Source: Thermoplasmata archaeon (GTDB lineage Archaea > Thermoplasmatota > Thermoplasmata > Lutacidiplasmatales > UBA184). Taken from it: a DNA stretch of 7,325 nt. Position 1 is the stretch's first letter; each line of letters opens with the position of its first letter. Location: positions 1-7,325 of the forward strand of contig JASHXS010000161.1 of assembly GCA_030043405.1 (NCBI GenBank). The letters run 5' to 3'. Position numbers and translations under genes: made by a program. Below the pieces are notes generated by a model. That model was not told the DNA's origin. It saw only the letters and a list, made by a program, of their open reading frames with translations, and searched no databases. Shown here piece after piece: positions 1 through 5,402 of this stretch.

Positions 1-1
1 C

Positions 2-610
2 GAGCGCCTGCATGTCCTTGAGCAGCGCGACGACGCGCTCGAGCTCCTCACGCGCCTTGAGGCGTACGCCGTCGACAGTCGGCTCGAGCGGGACCAGATC
101 GAGGACGCCCTCCACACGGCGCGCTCCGGGGACATCGCCCAGGCGCTCGCCACCTACCGGCAGGTCGACCGGGTCGTCGCCATCAAGGAGCGGCACCTCG
201 ACCAGGCGCGGGAGGAGCTCGAGCGCGTGGTCTCCCTCCTCAAAGACATGCAGGTCCTCGGGATCGAGCCGCCGCAGGACCCCGCCGAAACGGCCCACGA
301 GCTCGAGGCCGAACTACGGGCCGGCAAACTCGCCTCCCTGAAGCAGCAGATCCGGGCCCTCCGGCTCCAGGCCGTGAGTCGGCTCAAGTCGCACCTTCCC
401 AAGTACATCAGCGAGTACGGGGACTATCTCGTCGAGGAGCGGACGCACGGGATCGCCACCGAGCTCGAGGCGACCGAACTCGCGCGCGGTGCGCGCGACT
501 TCTTCCGCGGCCGGGCCGAGGAAGGACTGCGTCGTCTTCGAGCGCTGCAAGAGACCCACGGCGTCCCCTCCGCCCGGGCGCGCACGGCGCCGGTCCGGCC
601 CTCTCGCTGA
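2..610 (+). CDS. Coiled-coil protein of unknown function (5' end outside window)
   Basis: The frame is open from the left edge to a TGA at 608-610, giving the last 202 residues of a longer protein. The visible part is almost wholly charged and helical, rich in Leu, Glu, Arg, Ala and Gln with no cysteine, and heptad-like runs such as LERVVSLLKDMQVLG suggest coiled coil. A short proline break (GIEPPQDP, near visible residue 94) separates two helical stretches. A basic, disordered-looking tail (SARARTAPVRPSR) ends the protein. No catalytic motif, zinc ligand set or membrane segment is visible. The ATG at 227 lies in the middle of continuous helix and is unlikely to be the true start. The gene converges with the acetyltransferase gene, with only 3 nt between the stops. 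Many archaea carry long helical proteins of this kind with structural or chromosome-associated roles. I do not recognise this family and assign no function. Confidence 0.75.
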   Translation, partial: ERLHVLEQRDDALELLTRLEAYAVDSRLERDQIEDALHTARSGDIAQALATYRQVDRVVAIKERHLDQAREELERVVSLLKDMQVLGIEPPQDPAETAHELEAELRAGKLASLKQQIRALRLQAVSRLKSHLPKYISEYGDYLVEERTHGIATELEATELARGARDFFRGRAEEGLRRLRALQETHGVPSARARTAPVRPSR

Positions 611-613
611 CCG

Positions 614-1144
614 CTAGGGGATCCGCTCGAACAGGCGGATGTCCTCCCCCCACTCATGCTTGTGGAGGAGGCCGGCTTCCGCGAAGCCGTGGCGCTTGAG
701 GAGGGCGCCCGCCGCCGTGAACCGGGCGAGCGTGTCGGCCCACACCGAGGGGGCGTTGCTCCGCTTCGCCCACTCGAGCGCGGTCGTCAGGAGGGCGGTG
801 GCGACGCCCTGACGGCGCGCGTCCGGGTCGACGGCGAGGTCGAGCAAGTGGCAGGCGTTGTGCTGCATCTGGCAGCCGATGGCGCCGACCATCCGGCCCT
901 CGCGACGGGCCGCGAAGTACGTGATCCCCTCCATGCGGCTGGTGAACTCGAGCGGAGCGGGCTGCCAGGCCTTCACGAGCTCGGCCGGCAGGCCGGGACC
1001 TTGCGCGTCCCCGACCTTCTTGTAGAGGGCGCAGATCGCCGGGACGTCCTCGTGGGTCAAGCGCTCCACGACCACGCCGTGGTGCTTCTTCTCGGCCGGG
1101 ACGGCCGTCCCCTCGGCTCCCCGGTCTCCGTGATCTGAAGGCAC
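614..1144 (-). CDS. GNAT-family N-acetyltransferase
   Basis: This is a predicted acetyl-CoA-dependent N-acetyltransferase of 176 residues from the chosen start. The domain begins near residue 24 (VVVERLTHEDVPAI). Motif A is LLDLAVDPDARRQGVATAL (100-118), in which R110-x-x-G113-x-A115 is the expected pyrophosphate-binding loop for acetyl-CoA. The motif B region follows (AAGALLKRHGFAEAG, 144-158), ending in a C-terminal strand. The substrate cannot be told: GNAT enzymes modify protein N-termini, lysines, antibiotics or small metabolites. I chose a GTG at 1144 because a GGAG lies 8 nt upstream of it (1153-1156 on the minus strand). The frame also reaches a TTG at 1210, which adds 22 poorly structured residues and leaves only an 18-bp gap after asnS. 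It is the last gene of the minus-strand purD-tfs-asnS run and may be cotranscribed with asnS. The first ~23 residues look disordered. Confidence 0.88.
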   Translation of the reverse strand: MPSDHGDRGAEGTAVPAEKKHHGVVVERLTHEDVPAICALYKKVGDAQGPGLPAELVKAWQPAPLEFTSRMEGITYFAARREGRMVGAIGCQMQHNACHLLDLAVDPDARRQGVATALLTTALEWAKRSNAPSVWADTLARFTAAGALLKRHGFAEAGLLHKHEWGEDIRLFERIP

Positions 1145-1228
1145 GCTAGATTCTCCGATGGGGGAGCGTAGTCGCGCGACACACGCGGTCGTTCTTGAAT
1201 CTTGCTCCAACCGCGGATGCGTTCCCGC

Positions 1229-2533
1229 TCACGGCGTGTGCCGCGACGGGGTCCGGGGAAAGGGGGTGGTGTCGCGGATGTGGTCGCGGCGGAGCATCCA
1301 CCGGAGGAGCCGCTCGACCCCGAGCCCGAACCCCGCGTGGGGAACGTTCCCGTGTCGGCGGAGGTCGAAGTACCACTCGTACGAAGCCGGGTCCACGTTC
1401 ATCTGTCGCAACCGCTCGAGGAGGTGCTCGATGTTCGTCTCGCGGCACGACGCCCCGACGATCTCCCCGAACCCTTCGGGCCCCAGGAGGTCGGCCGCCT
1501 CCACGGTGCGCGGGTCGTCCGCGCTCTGCAGCATGTAGAACGCCTTCACCTCGCGGGGGAAGTGCGTGAGGAAGAGCGGCTGGGGGGATTCGAGGGTGAG
1601 GGCGCGCTCCTCCGCGCTCCCGAGGTCCTTTCCCCAGCTCACGGGGAATCCCTGGGAGGCCAGCCGTTCGACCGCGGCCGAGTAGGTGAGCCGCGCGAAC
1701 GGGGGGCGGATCGCCCGGAGCTCGTCCGCCGACCGCCCGAGCTGGGCGAGTTCCGGGGGACACCGGTCCGCGACCGCCCGGCAGGCGAACGCGAACATCC
1801 GTTCGATGAACCCGAGGAGCTCGTCGAGATCGCACCAGGCGAGCTCGACCTCGAGGTGCAGGTACTCGGTGAGGTGCCGGGGGGTCCGCGACTTCTCCGC
1901 GCGGAACGAGGGCGTGAGCGCGTAGACCCTTTCGTGGGGGGCCAGGAGCGCTTCGAGGTACAGCTGCGCGGTCTGGCTGAGGTAGCCGGGGCGACCGAAG
2001 TAGTCGAACTCGAACGCCTCGGAACCCCCCTCGGCGGAGTTGCCGGTGAGGACCGGGGGCGTCATCTCGAGGACCTCCTCCTGGGCCAGGAACTCTCGGA
2101 GGGCGGCGAGCAGCTGCGCCTTCACGCGGAAGGTGGCGACGTGGTCCACGGAACGGATCGCGAGGTGACGCTTGTCGAGCAGGAACTCCTCGGTCTGCTC
2201 GGTGAAGATGGGGAACGGGGCGCCGGCGTCGACGATCCGGATCGCGCGGGCGCGGAGCTCGCGACCCCCCGGGGCGCGGGGGTCCAGTGCGACCGTCCCC
2301 TCGACCTCGAGCGCTCCCTCGACCTGAACATGGCTCACCGCCTCGATGACCGATTCGCCCAGCGCGTCCTTCTTACCGGTGACCTGGACGCTCCCCGTGC
2401 GGTCGCGTACGAGCAGGAAGAGGATGCCCCCGGAGGAGCGTCCCTTTTGTAGCCAGCCGCGAACGCGGAGCGTGGAACCCACCGCCTCGGGCTGGAAGGC
2501 CCGGGCGATCGGGTCGAAACGCGTCGGGCTCAC
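1229..2533 (-). CDS. asnS: Asparagine--tRNA ligase (class II aaRS)
   Basis: Charges tRNA-Asn with asparagine in the cytoplasm. It has 434 residues from the chosen GTG, about normal for archaeal AsnRS. An N-terminal OB-fold anticodon-binding domain (about 18-105, with RVRGWLQKGR) precedes the class IIb catalytic core. Motif 1 contains the proline of EMTPPVLTG (156-164). Motif 2 is FRAEKSRTPRHLTEY (210-224), with the class II Arg/Glu pair. Motif 3 is GFGLGVERLL (401-410), with R408. The amino-acid-binding stretch AEGGSEAF (167-174), the sequence YLSQTAQLYLEA (184-195) and the end PFPRTPSRHTP point to Asn rather than Asp specificity. The start at 2533 is a GTG whose last two bases begin the tfs stop (GTGA overlap), with GGGAG 5 nt upstream. 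The ATG at 2569 lies inside tfs with no ribosome site. Overlap implies coupled translation with tfs. AspRS is the main alternative but fits less well. Confidence 0.93.
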   Translation of the reverse strand: MSPTRFDPIARAFQPEAVGSTLRVRGWLQKGRSSGGILFLLVRDRTGSVQVTGKKDALGESVIEAVSHVQVEGALEVEGTVALDPRAPGGRELRARAIRIVDAGAPFPIFTEQTEEFLLDKRHLAIRSVDHVATFRVKAQLLAALREFLAQEEVLEMTPPVLTGNSAEGGSEAFEFDYFGRPGYLSQTAQLYLEALLAPHERVYALTPSFRAEKSRTPRHLTEYLHLEVELAWCDLDELLGFIERMFAFACRAVADRCPPELAQLGRSADELRAIRPPFARLTYSAAVERLASQGFPVSWGKDLGSAEERALTLESPQPLFLTHFPREVKAFYMLQSADDPRTVEAADLLGPEGFGEIVGASCRETNIEHLLERLRQMNVDPASYEWYFDLRRHGNVPHAGFGLGVERLLRWMLRRDHIRDTTPFPRTPSRHTP

Positions 2534-2841
2534 TGGTACTCCCGCCACTTGTGCCCGCACTTCGTGCATTCGAAGATGCGGGTCTCGGGTTCGTCCGAGC
2601 CTCGGGTCTGGCGGAGGACGTAGTACGCGGTCCCGTTCTCACACTTGGGGCAGATCTCGGCCGCCGTCGGGAGGGTCGCCACTTTCGCCTCCTCCACGAC
2701 GGCGACCTCGCGGCCCTGGGGGGTCGACCGACCGACCTCGACCCCTCGGCCGAGGGGGAGCGTCTTGCCGCACCCTCCGCAACGCCAGACGCCCTTCGGG
2801 CGGTCCGGCTGCATCGAACGCTTGCAGACCGGGCAGAACAT
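2530..2841 (-). CDS. tfs: Transcription factor S (transcript cleavage factor, TFIIS/RPB9-like)
   Basis: Archaeal TFS rescues backtracked RNA polymerase by stimulating cleavage of the nascent RNA 3' end. At 103 residues it is full length for the family. The N-terminal zinc ribbon uses C3, C6, C21 and C24 (FCPVCKRSM ... WRCGGCG). The linker, about residues 30-60, is variable. The C-terminal ribbon uses C64, C67, C92 and C95, ending CTKCGHKWREY. The acidic hairpin D83-E84 (GSDEPETR), which in TFIIS/TFS reaches into the polymerase active site, is intact. This favours a cleavage-competent TFS over a cleavage-inactive paralogue. The ATG at 2841 is 32 nt from a TATA-like box, so the transcript would have a leader of a few nucleotides at most. 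The gene overlaps the asnS start by 4 nt and is probably its operon partner. Confidence 0.97.
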   Translation of the reverse strand: MFCPVCKRSMQPDRPKGVWRCGGCGKTLPLGRGVEVGRSTPQGREVAVVEEAKVATLPTAAEICPKCENGTAYYVLRQTRGSDEPETRIFECTKCGHKWREYQ

Positions 2842-2869
2842 GGATGGAGCGAAGTGAGCGGGCGGACGC

Positions 2870-2876
2870 TATTTTA
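2870..2876 (-). promoter_or_regulatory. TATA-like box for tfs-asnS
   Basis: The minus strand reads TAAAATA here, an AT island in GC-rich surroundings. Its centre is about 32 nt before the tfs ATG. With the usual archaeal box-to-start distance of about 25-27 nt, transcription would begin a few bases before the ATG, giving a near-leaderless mRNA. No Shine-Dalgarno precedes tfs, which agrees. Confidence 0.6.
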
Positions 2877-2884
2877 CGCTTGGC

Positions 2885-2903
2885 GGCGCCCTCGAGGGGC
2901 GCC
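2885..2903 (-). other. GC-rich hairpin between purD and tfs
   Basis: A perfect 7-bp inverted repeat, GGCGCCC (2885-2891) and GGGCGCC (2897-2903), flanks a 5-nt loop TCGAG. It begins 3 nt after the purD stop and ends about 9 nt before the tfs TATA box. It could end or stabilise the purD transcript, separating it from tfs. There is no T-run after it on the minus strand, so it does not look like a classical intrinsic terminator, and archaeal terminators usually need a U-tract. Confidence 0.45.
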
Positions 2904-2905
2904 CG

Positions 2906-4312
2906 TCAGCCGATCATTTCCTCGGGCTGGGCCGAGCTGGAGGGAGGCGCACTGGCCGGGGCGACGCTGAGCGGGAGGGGCGACGGCTTGGCGCCCGGCG
3001 CCAGGATCTGGCGGATGTGCTCGGTGCGTCGGGCGAGGTCTTCCTTCGTGCCGATGTCGTGGCGGACGTAGTAGTCGCCCTTCACGAACTTGAGCGCCGC
3101 CTCGACGCGGGTCCCGGCTTCGTGGATGGCGCTCGCCTCGGCGGCGATGGCGATCCCGCGGGAGTTGGACAGGCGGACACGGCCGGGCCCCACCTCGTCT
3201 ACGCTCCCGTAGAAGACGCGCAGGCCGGCCGACTCGATCGCCGGGGCGTCGATCTCGAGCGTCCCGCCCGCCCGCGGACGATCGCCGTAGCCGGGCGGCA
3301 CGACATACTTGACGACCGTCGCCCGCAGTCGGAAGCTCAACAGCGTGGGGTCGACCCGACCCGTCGCGACGCCCATCATCAGCTCGGCAAAATTCCCCTC
3401 CTCGTAGAGGGAGAGGACGTTGATCCCTTCGGGATCTCCGAATCGGGCGTTGTACTCGAGCAGGACGGGGCCCCGGGCCGTGAGCATGAACCCGCCGTAC
3501 AGGATCCCCCGGTAGGAGTGCCCCTCCGCCCGAAGGGCGCGGACCGACTGCTCGAGGATCCCGAGCGCCTGGTCCCGGGCGGCCCGTGAGAGGAACGGCA
3601 GGAGGTGGTCCCGCTGCGAATAGGCTCCCATCCCGCCGGTGTTGCCGCCCTGGTTCCCCTCCTGGGCGCGCTTGAAATCCTGGACCGCCGGCATCGGGTA
3701 CACGCCCGAGTCCGTCACGAACGCCATGAGGCTGAACTCTTCCCCGTCGAGCTTCTCCTCCAGCAGCACCGACCCGCCCTGCACGAGGATCGACTTCGCA
3801 TACGTGGCCCCCTCCTTCGGGTCGGTGAAGTCGGAGCCCTGTACCCACACGCCCTTCCCGGCGGTCAGACCGCTCGGCTTGACCACGAACGGACCCCCGA
3901 GGGTCGCGACGGCCGCGTCGACCTGGTCGACCGCCGTCGGGATGGCGAGCTTGGGCTGCCCGCCGACCCCGTACTTGGCCAACAGCTCACGGCAGAACCG
4001 CTTCGAGGTCTCGATCTGCGCCGCCGCCCGGTCCGGTCCGACGGTCGGGACCTTCGCGGCCCGCAGCGCATCCGCGACGCCCGAGGCCAGCGGGCCCTCC
4101 GGTCCGATGACGGCGCCATCGACTCCCTGCGTTCGGGCGAACTCGACGACCCGCTCCGGGCTCGTGGGGTCGATCCGGGCGGACGCGGAGGCCAGCGCGG
4201 CGAGACCGGGGTTGGCGTTCGAGCTCGCCACGACCACGGTGGCGTGGGCCCGGACGAGGGTCGCCGCGATGGCGTGCTCCCGGGCTCCGCCGCCGACGAC
4301 CAGGAAACGCAT
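2906..4312 (-). CDS. purD: Phosphoribosylamine--glycine ligase (GAR synthetase)
   Basis: Catalyses ATP-dependent joining of glycine to 5-phosphoribosylamine, the second step of de novo purine synthesis. The 468-residue protein shows the whole ATP-grasp order. These are an N-terminal VVGGGAREHAIA (5-16), PEGPL (71-75), the ATP-binding strand-loop KPSGLTAGKG (145-154), LLEEKLDGEEFS (183-194), NTGGMGAYS (224-232), and the metal-binding segment LEYNARFGDPE (285-295). The C-terminal domain follows, ending near KGDYYVRHDIG. The ATG at 4312 gives the expected N-terminus and sits 28 nt from a TATATA box. An unusual Pro/Ser/Ala-rich tail of about 30 residues (439-468) follows the conserved domain and should be disordered. 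No other pur gene is in the window. It is divergent from the membrane-protein gene and upstream of tfs on the same strand, with a hairpin and a separate promoter between them. Confidence 0.97.
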   Translation of the reverse strand: MRFLVVGGGAREHAIAATLVRAHATVVVASSNANPGLAALASASARIDPTSPERVVEFARTQGVDGAVIGPEGPLASGVADALRAAKVPTVGPDRAAAQIETSKRFCRELLAKYGVGGQPKLAIPTAVDQVDAAVATLGGPFVVKPSGLTAGKGVWVQGSDFTDPKEGATYAKSILVQGGSVLLEEKLDGEEFSLMAFVTDSGVYPMPAVQDFKRAQEGNQGGNTGGMGAYSQRDHLLPFLSRAARDQALGILEQSVRALRAEGHSYRGILYGGFMLTARGPVLLEYNARFGDPEGINVLSLYEEGNFAELMMGVATGRVDPTLLSFRLRATVVKYVVPPGYGDRPRAGGTLEIDAPAIESAGLRVFYGSVDEVGPGRVRLSNSRGIAIAAEASAIHEAGTRVEAALKFVKGDYYVRHDIGTKEDLARRTEHIRQILAPGAKPSPLPLSVAPASAPPSSSAQPEEMIG

Positions 4313-4337
4313 GACGAGCCACCGGAGGCGGCACGGG

Positions 4338-4343
4338 ATATAT
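4338..4343 (-). promoter_or_regulatory. TATA box for purD
   Basis: ATATAT, with the same reading on both strands, lies in a GC-rich divergent intergenic region about 28 nt before the purD ATG. That distance predicts transcription starting within a few bases of the ATG. A short GGTGG near the ATG could act as a weak ribosome site only if the leader were longer. Confidence 0.6.
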
Positions 4344-4414
4344 CGGGTTCGCGCGGCCTCGTGGGGGACCGCACGGCCCCGCCTCCGGGGACGACCTTTA
4401 CCTCGAGGCGGCCA

Positions 4415-4424
4415 TGCTATAGCA
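4415..4424. promoter_or_regulatory. Perfect 10-bp palindrome, possible operator
   Basis: TGCTATAGCA is an exact palindrome. It lies about 75 bp upstream of the purD TATA box and about 120 bp upstream of the divergent membrane-protein start. A dimeric regulator could bind it. A 10-bp palindrome can arise by chance, and no second copy is seen nearby, so this is a low-confidence candidate. Confidence 0.25.
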
Positions 4425-4527
4425 CACCCGCGGGACGAGCCATGAAATACCCTTCCGGGGATGAAAAACTCGCCTGACGGACCCGCGGGCGGGAGCCCGA
4501 ACGCGGGGGCGTCGGAGCGATTTTTGG

Positions 4528-4535
4528 GGAGGTGA
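4528..4535 (+). promoter_or_regulatory. Perfect Shine-Dalgarno of the 4-TM protein gene
   Basis: GGAGGTGA is complementary over all 8 bases to the conserved UCACCUCC at the 3' end of archaeal 16S rRNA. It lies 10 nt before the ATG at 4546 and fixes that start. The other genes here have weaker ribosome sites or none. The T5 run at 4521-4525 would suit a TATA element only if this site were not transcribed, so the promoter must lie further upstream. Confidence 0.8.
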
Positions 4536-4545
4536 ATAAGTACAC

Positions 4546-4941
4546 ATGTCAGAGCTAACCGAACAGAGGTTGGGGTACGGCTTCGGACTGCTCGGGGGCG
4601 GATTGGTCGCCCTCGGCGGACTCGCCGCGCTGCTCATCGGGACGGTCGACCTCATCGTCGGTCACCCGTTCGGAGCGGTCGGCGCGGCGACCGAAGCGGT
4701 CGTCCTGTTCGTGGTGGGCGGGCTCGCGATGTTCTTCGCGTGGCTCTCCCGCCACGACTGGAGCGGTCGCCCGCTCACGGGCGGGGTGATGCTCCTCGTG
4801 ACGGCCCTCGTCGCGTGGATCGTGATCGGCATCGACGGGAACCTGCTCGCCCTGGTCGGCTCGCTGTTCGTCTTCCTGGCCGGGATCTTGCTGATGCTCG
4901 AACCCGCGAAGAGGGCGGCCAGCGCCGTCGTCAGTGCGTAG
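4546..4941 (+). CDS. Small four-helix membrane protein, unknown function
   Basis: A 131-residue predicted integral membrane protein. Four hydrophobic helices are visible at about 12-33, 46-67, 77-95 and 99-118. The N-terminus (MSELTEQRLGYG) and the end (EPAKRAASAVVSA) are short and polar. The TM2-TM3 loop is basic and polar (SRHDWSGRP, 68-76), while the TM1-TM2 loop is short (GHPFGA). The positive charge in the TM2-TM3 loop and C-terminal tail is consistent with N- and C-termini inside. Glycine is frequent in TM1 (LLGGGLVALGG), which suggests close helix packing. There are no cysteines, no buried charged pair typical of a transporter, and no enzyme motif. It stands alone between a divergent purD and rpoL, from which it is separated by two hairpins and a promoter. 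I do not recognise a characterised family. Confidence 0.85.
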   Translation: MSELTEQRLGYGFGLLGGGLVALGGLAALLIGTVDLIVGHPFGAVGAATEAVVLFVVGGLAMFFAWLSRHDWSGRPLTGGVMLLVTALVAWIVIGIDGNLLALVGSLFVFLAGILLMLEPAKRAASAVVSA

Positions 4942-4966
4942 AGCGACCCTTCCCGTGGGGCGCTGA

Positions 4967-4998
4967 CGCCCGGGACCGCCGACGGCGGCCTCCGGGCG
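4967..4998 (+). terminator. Interrupted stem-loop after the 4-TM gene, possible terminator
   Basis: An outer 7-bp stem, CGCCCGG (4967-4973) with CCGGGCG (4992-4998), encloses an inner 5-bp stem, CCGCC (4976-4980) with GGCGG (4984-4988), around a GAC loop. It starts 25 nt after the membrane-protein stop. Only a pyrimidine patch (CTCCTTCC) follows and there is no T-run, so it could be a terminator, an RNA-stabilising structure or a by-product of GC richness. Confidence 0.4.
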
Positions 4999-5018
4999 AA
5001 CTCCTTCCGCCGCCGTGA

Positions 5019-5034
5019 CCGGCGCGGGCGCCGG
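5019..5034 (+). other. Second GC hairpin upstream of rpoL
   Basis: A 6-bp perfect stem, CCGGCG (5019-5024) with CGCCGG (5029-5034), closes a 4-nt loop CGGG. It lies 20 nt after the larger stem-loop and 24 nt before the rpoL TATA-like element. Together the two may insulate rpoL from upstream transcription. Its role is not known. Confidence 0.35.
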
Positions 5035-5058
5035 GCCCCGAACGCCGCCCCGCCACCC

Positions 5059-5065
5059 TTAAGAA
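5059..5065 (+). promoter_or_regulatory. TATA-like element for rpoL-kptA
   Basis: TTAAGAA is the only AT-rich stretch in this GC-rich gap. It lies about 40 nt before the rpoL ATG and predicts a leader of roughly 15 nt. No strong Shine-Dalgarno is present before rpoL. CTTAAG-type boxes are known in archaeal promoters. Confidence 0.5.
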
Positions 5066-5101
5066 CCGAGGCTAGGTGGCCCGACTCCCGAGAGTTCGCC
5101 G

Positions 5102-5389
5102 ATGGAGATTCGCGTCGTAGAGAAGGAGCACGACCTCCTTCGGGTCGAATTCCCGAAGGGAGAGGAGACGCTCCTCATCCCGCTCGTCGAGTCCCTCCAA
5201 AAGGAGGAGAAGGTCGTCGAGGCGCGCTACTACCTCGGCCATCCGTTCCTCGACCGCCCCACGCTCCTCGTCCGCACCAAGGGAGAGAAGCCCCAGCAGG
5301 TGCTGAAGCGGGTCCTGAAGGACCTCGCGGACCTGTACGGCGACCTCCTGACCGACTTCGAGAAGAAGGCGGACAAGGTCAAGGCGTAG
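5102..5389 (+). CDS. rpoL: DNA-directed RNA polymerase subunit L (Rpo11)
   Basis: Rpo11/RpoL pairs with Rpo3 (RpoD) to form the alpha-like assembly platform of archaeal RNA polymerase, matching eukaryotic RPB11/RPAC2. The 95 residues open with MEIRVVEKEHDLLRVEF, the typical first strand-turn-strand. GHPFLDRPTLLVRTKG (46-61) follows, with the conserved HP and P-T-L-x-V-x-T-K signature. A long C-terminal helix (about 64-95) would pack against Rpo3. The region around residues 22-34 (ETLLIPLVESLQK) replaces the usual LLNLLRDEL dimerisation helix. There the common LRxxL pattern reads LVESL, a mild divergence. The ATG start gives the expected N-terminus. kptA follows after 13 nt on the same strand, so the two are likely cotranscribed. 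Confidence 0.93.
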   Translation: MEIRVVEKEHDLLRVEFPKGEETLLIPLVESLQKEEKVVEARYYLGHPFLDRPTLLVRTKGEKPQQVLKRVLKDLADLYGDLLTDFEKKADKVKA

Positions 5390-5402
5390 GGACCCCGGGC
5401 CC

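Larger units (their letters stand above)
4313..4545. other. Divergent intergenic region, purD / membrane protein
   Basis: This is 233 bp between two divergent genes. It contains the purD TATA box, a perfect 10-bp palindrome (4415-4424) and an 11-codon ATG-to-TGA frame at 4442-4477 with no ribosome site. It also contains a small hairpin at 4486-4499 (CGGGC, GGGA loop of GNRA type, GCCCG), a T5 run at 4521-4525 and the Shine-Dalgarno of the membrane-protein gene. I find no tRNA-like T-loop or cloverleaf and no convincing long ORF. A small RNA or a long structured leader is possible but unproven. The promoter of the rightward gene is not clear. Confidence 0.6.
4942..5101. other. Intergenic region before rpoL
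   Basis: This 160-bp, very GC-rich gap holds two consecutive hairpins (annotated separately) and an AT-rich TTAAGAA element. I see no ORF with a credible start and no tRNA-like structure. It separates the membrane-protein transcript from the rpoL-kptA unit. Confidence 0.6.

Noticed and set aside
1202..2452. A 416-codon open frame antisense to asnS
   Set aside because: It mirrors a clear class II synthetase in GC-rich DNA, where stops on the opposite strand are rare. It is Arg/Glu/Gly-rich and low in structure, with no family motif and no ribosome site.
1229..2533. AspRS, or the AsnA-like synthetase paralogue, instead of AsnRS
   Set aside because: The OB-fold domain is present, unlike in the paralogue. 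YLSQTAQLYLEA and PFPRTPSR match the AsnRS pattern better than AspRS.
3605..4477. A 290-codon plus-strand frame, and a parallel frame at 3639-4445, opposite purD
   Set aside because: Composition follows the reverse complement of purD and no domain is visible. The conserved ATP-grasp motifs are all on the minus strand.
4442..4477. An 11-codon leader peptide (ATG to TGA)
   Set aside because: No ribosome site precedes it, and it is too short to support as a gene. It is mentioned only as part of the intergenic region.
4441..4480. A possible C/D-box RNA (GATGAA followed by CTGA)
   Set aside because: The C box departs from RUGAUGA, no second C'/D' pair at proper spacing is seen, and CTGA is common by chance.
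4942..5101. A tRNA in the gap before rpoL
   Set aside because: The hairpins do not form a cloverleaf, and there is no GGTTCRA-type T-loop or acceptor pairing.
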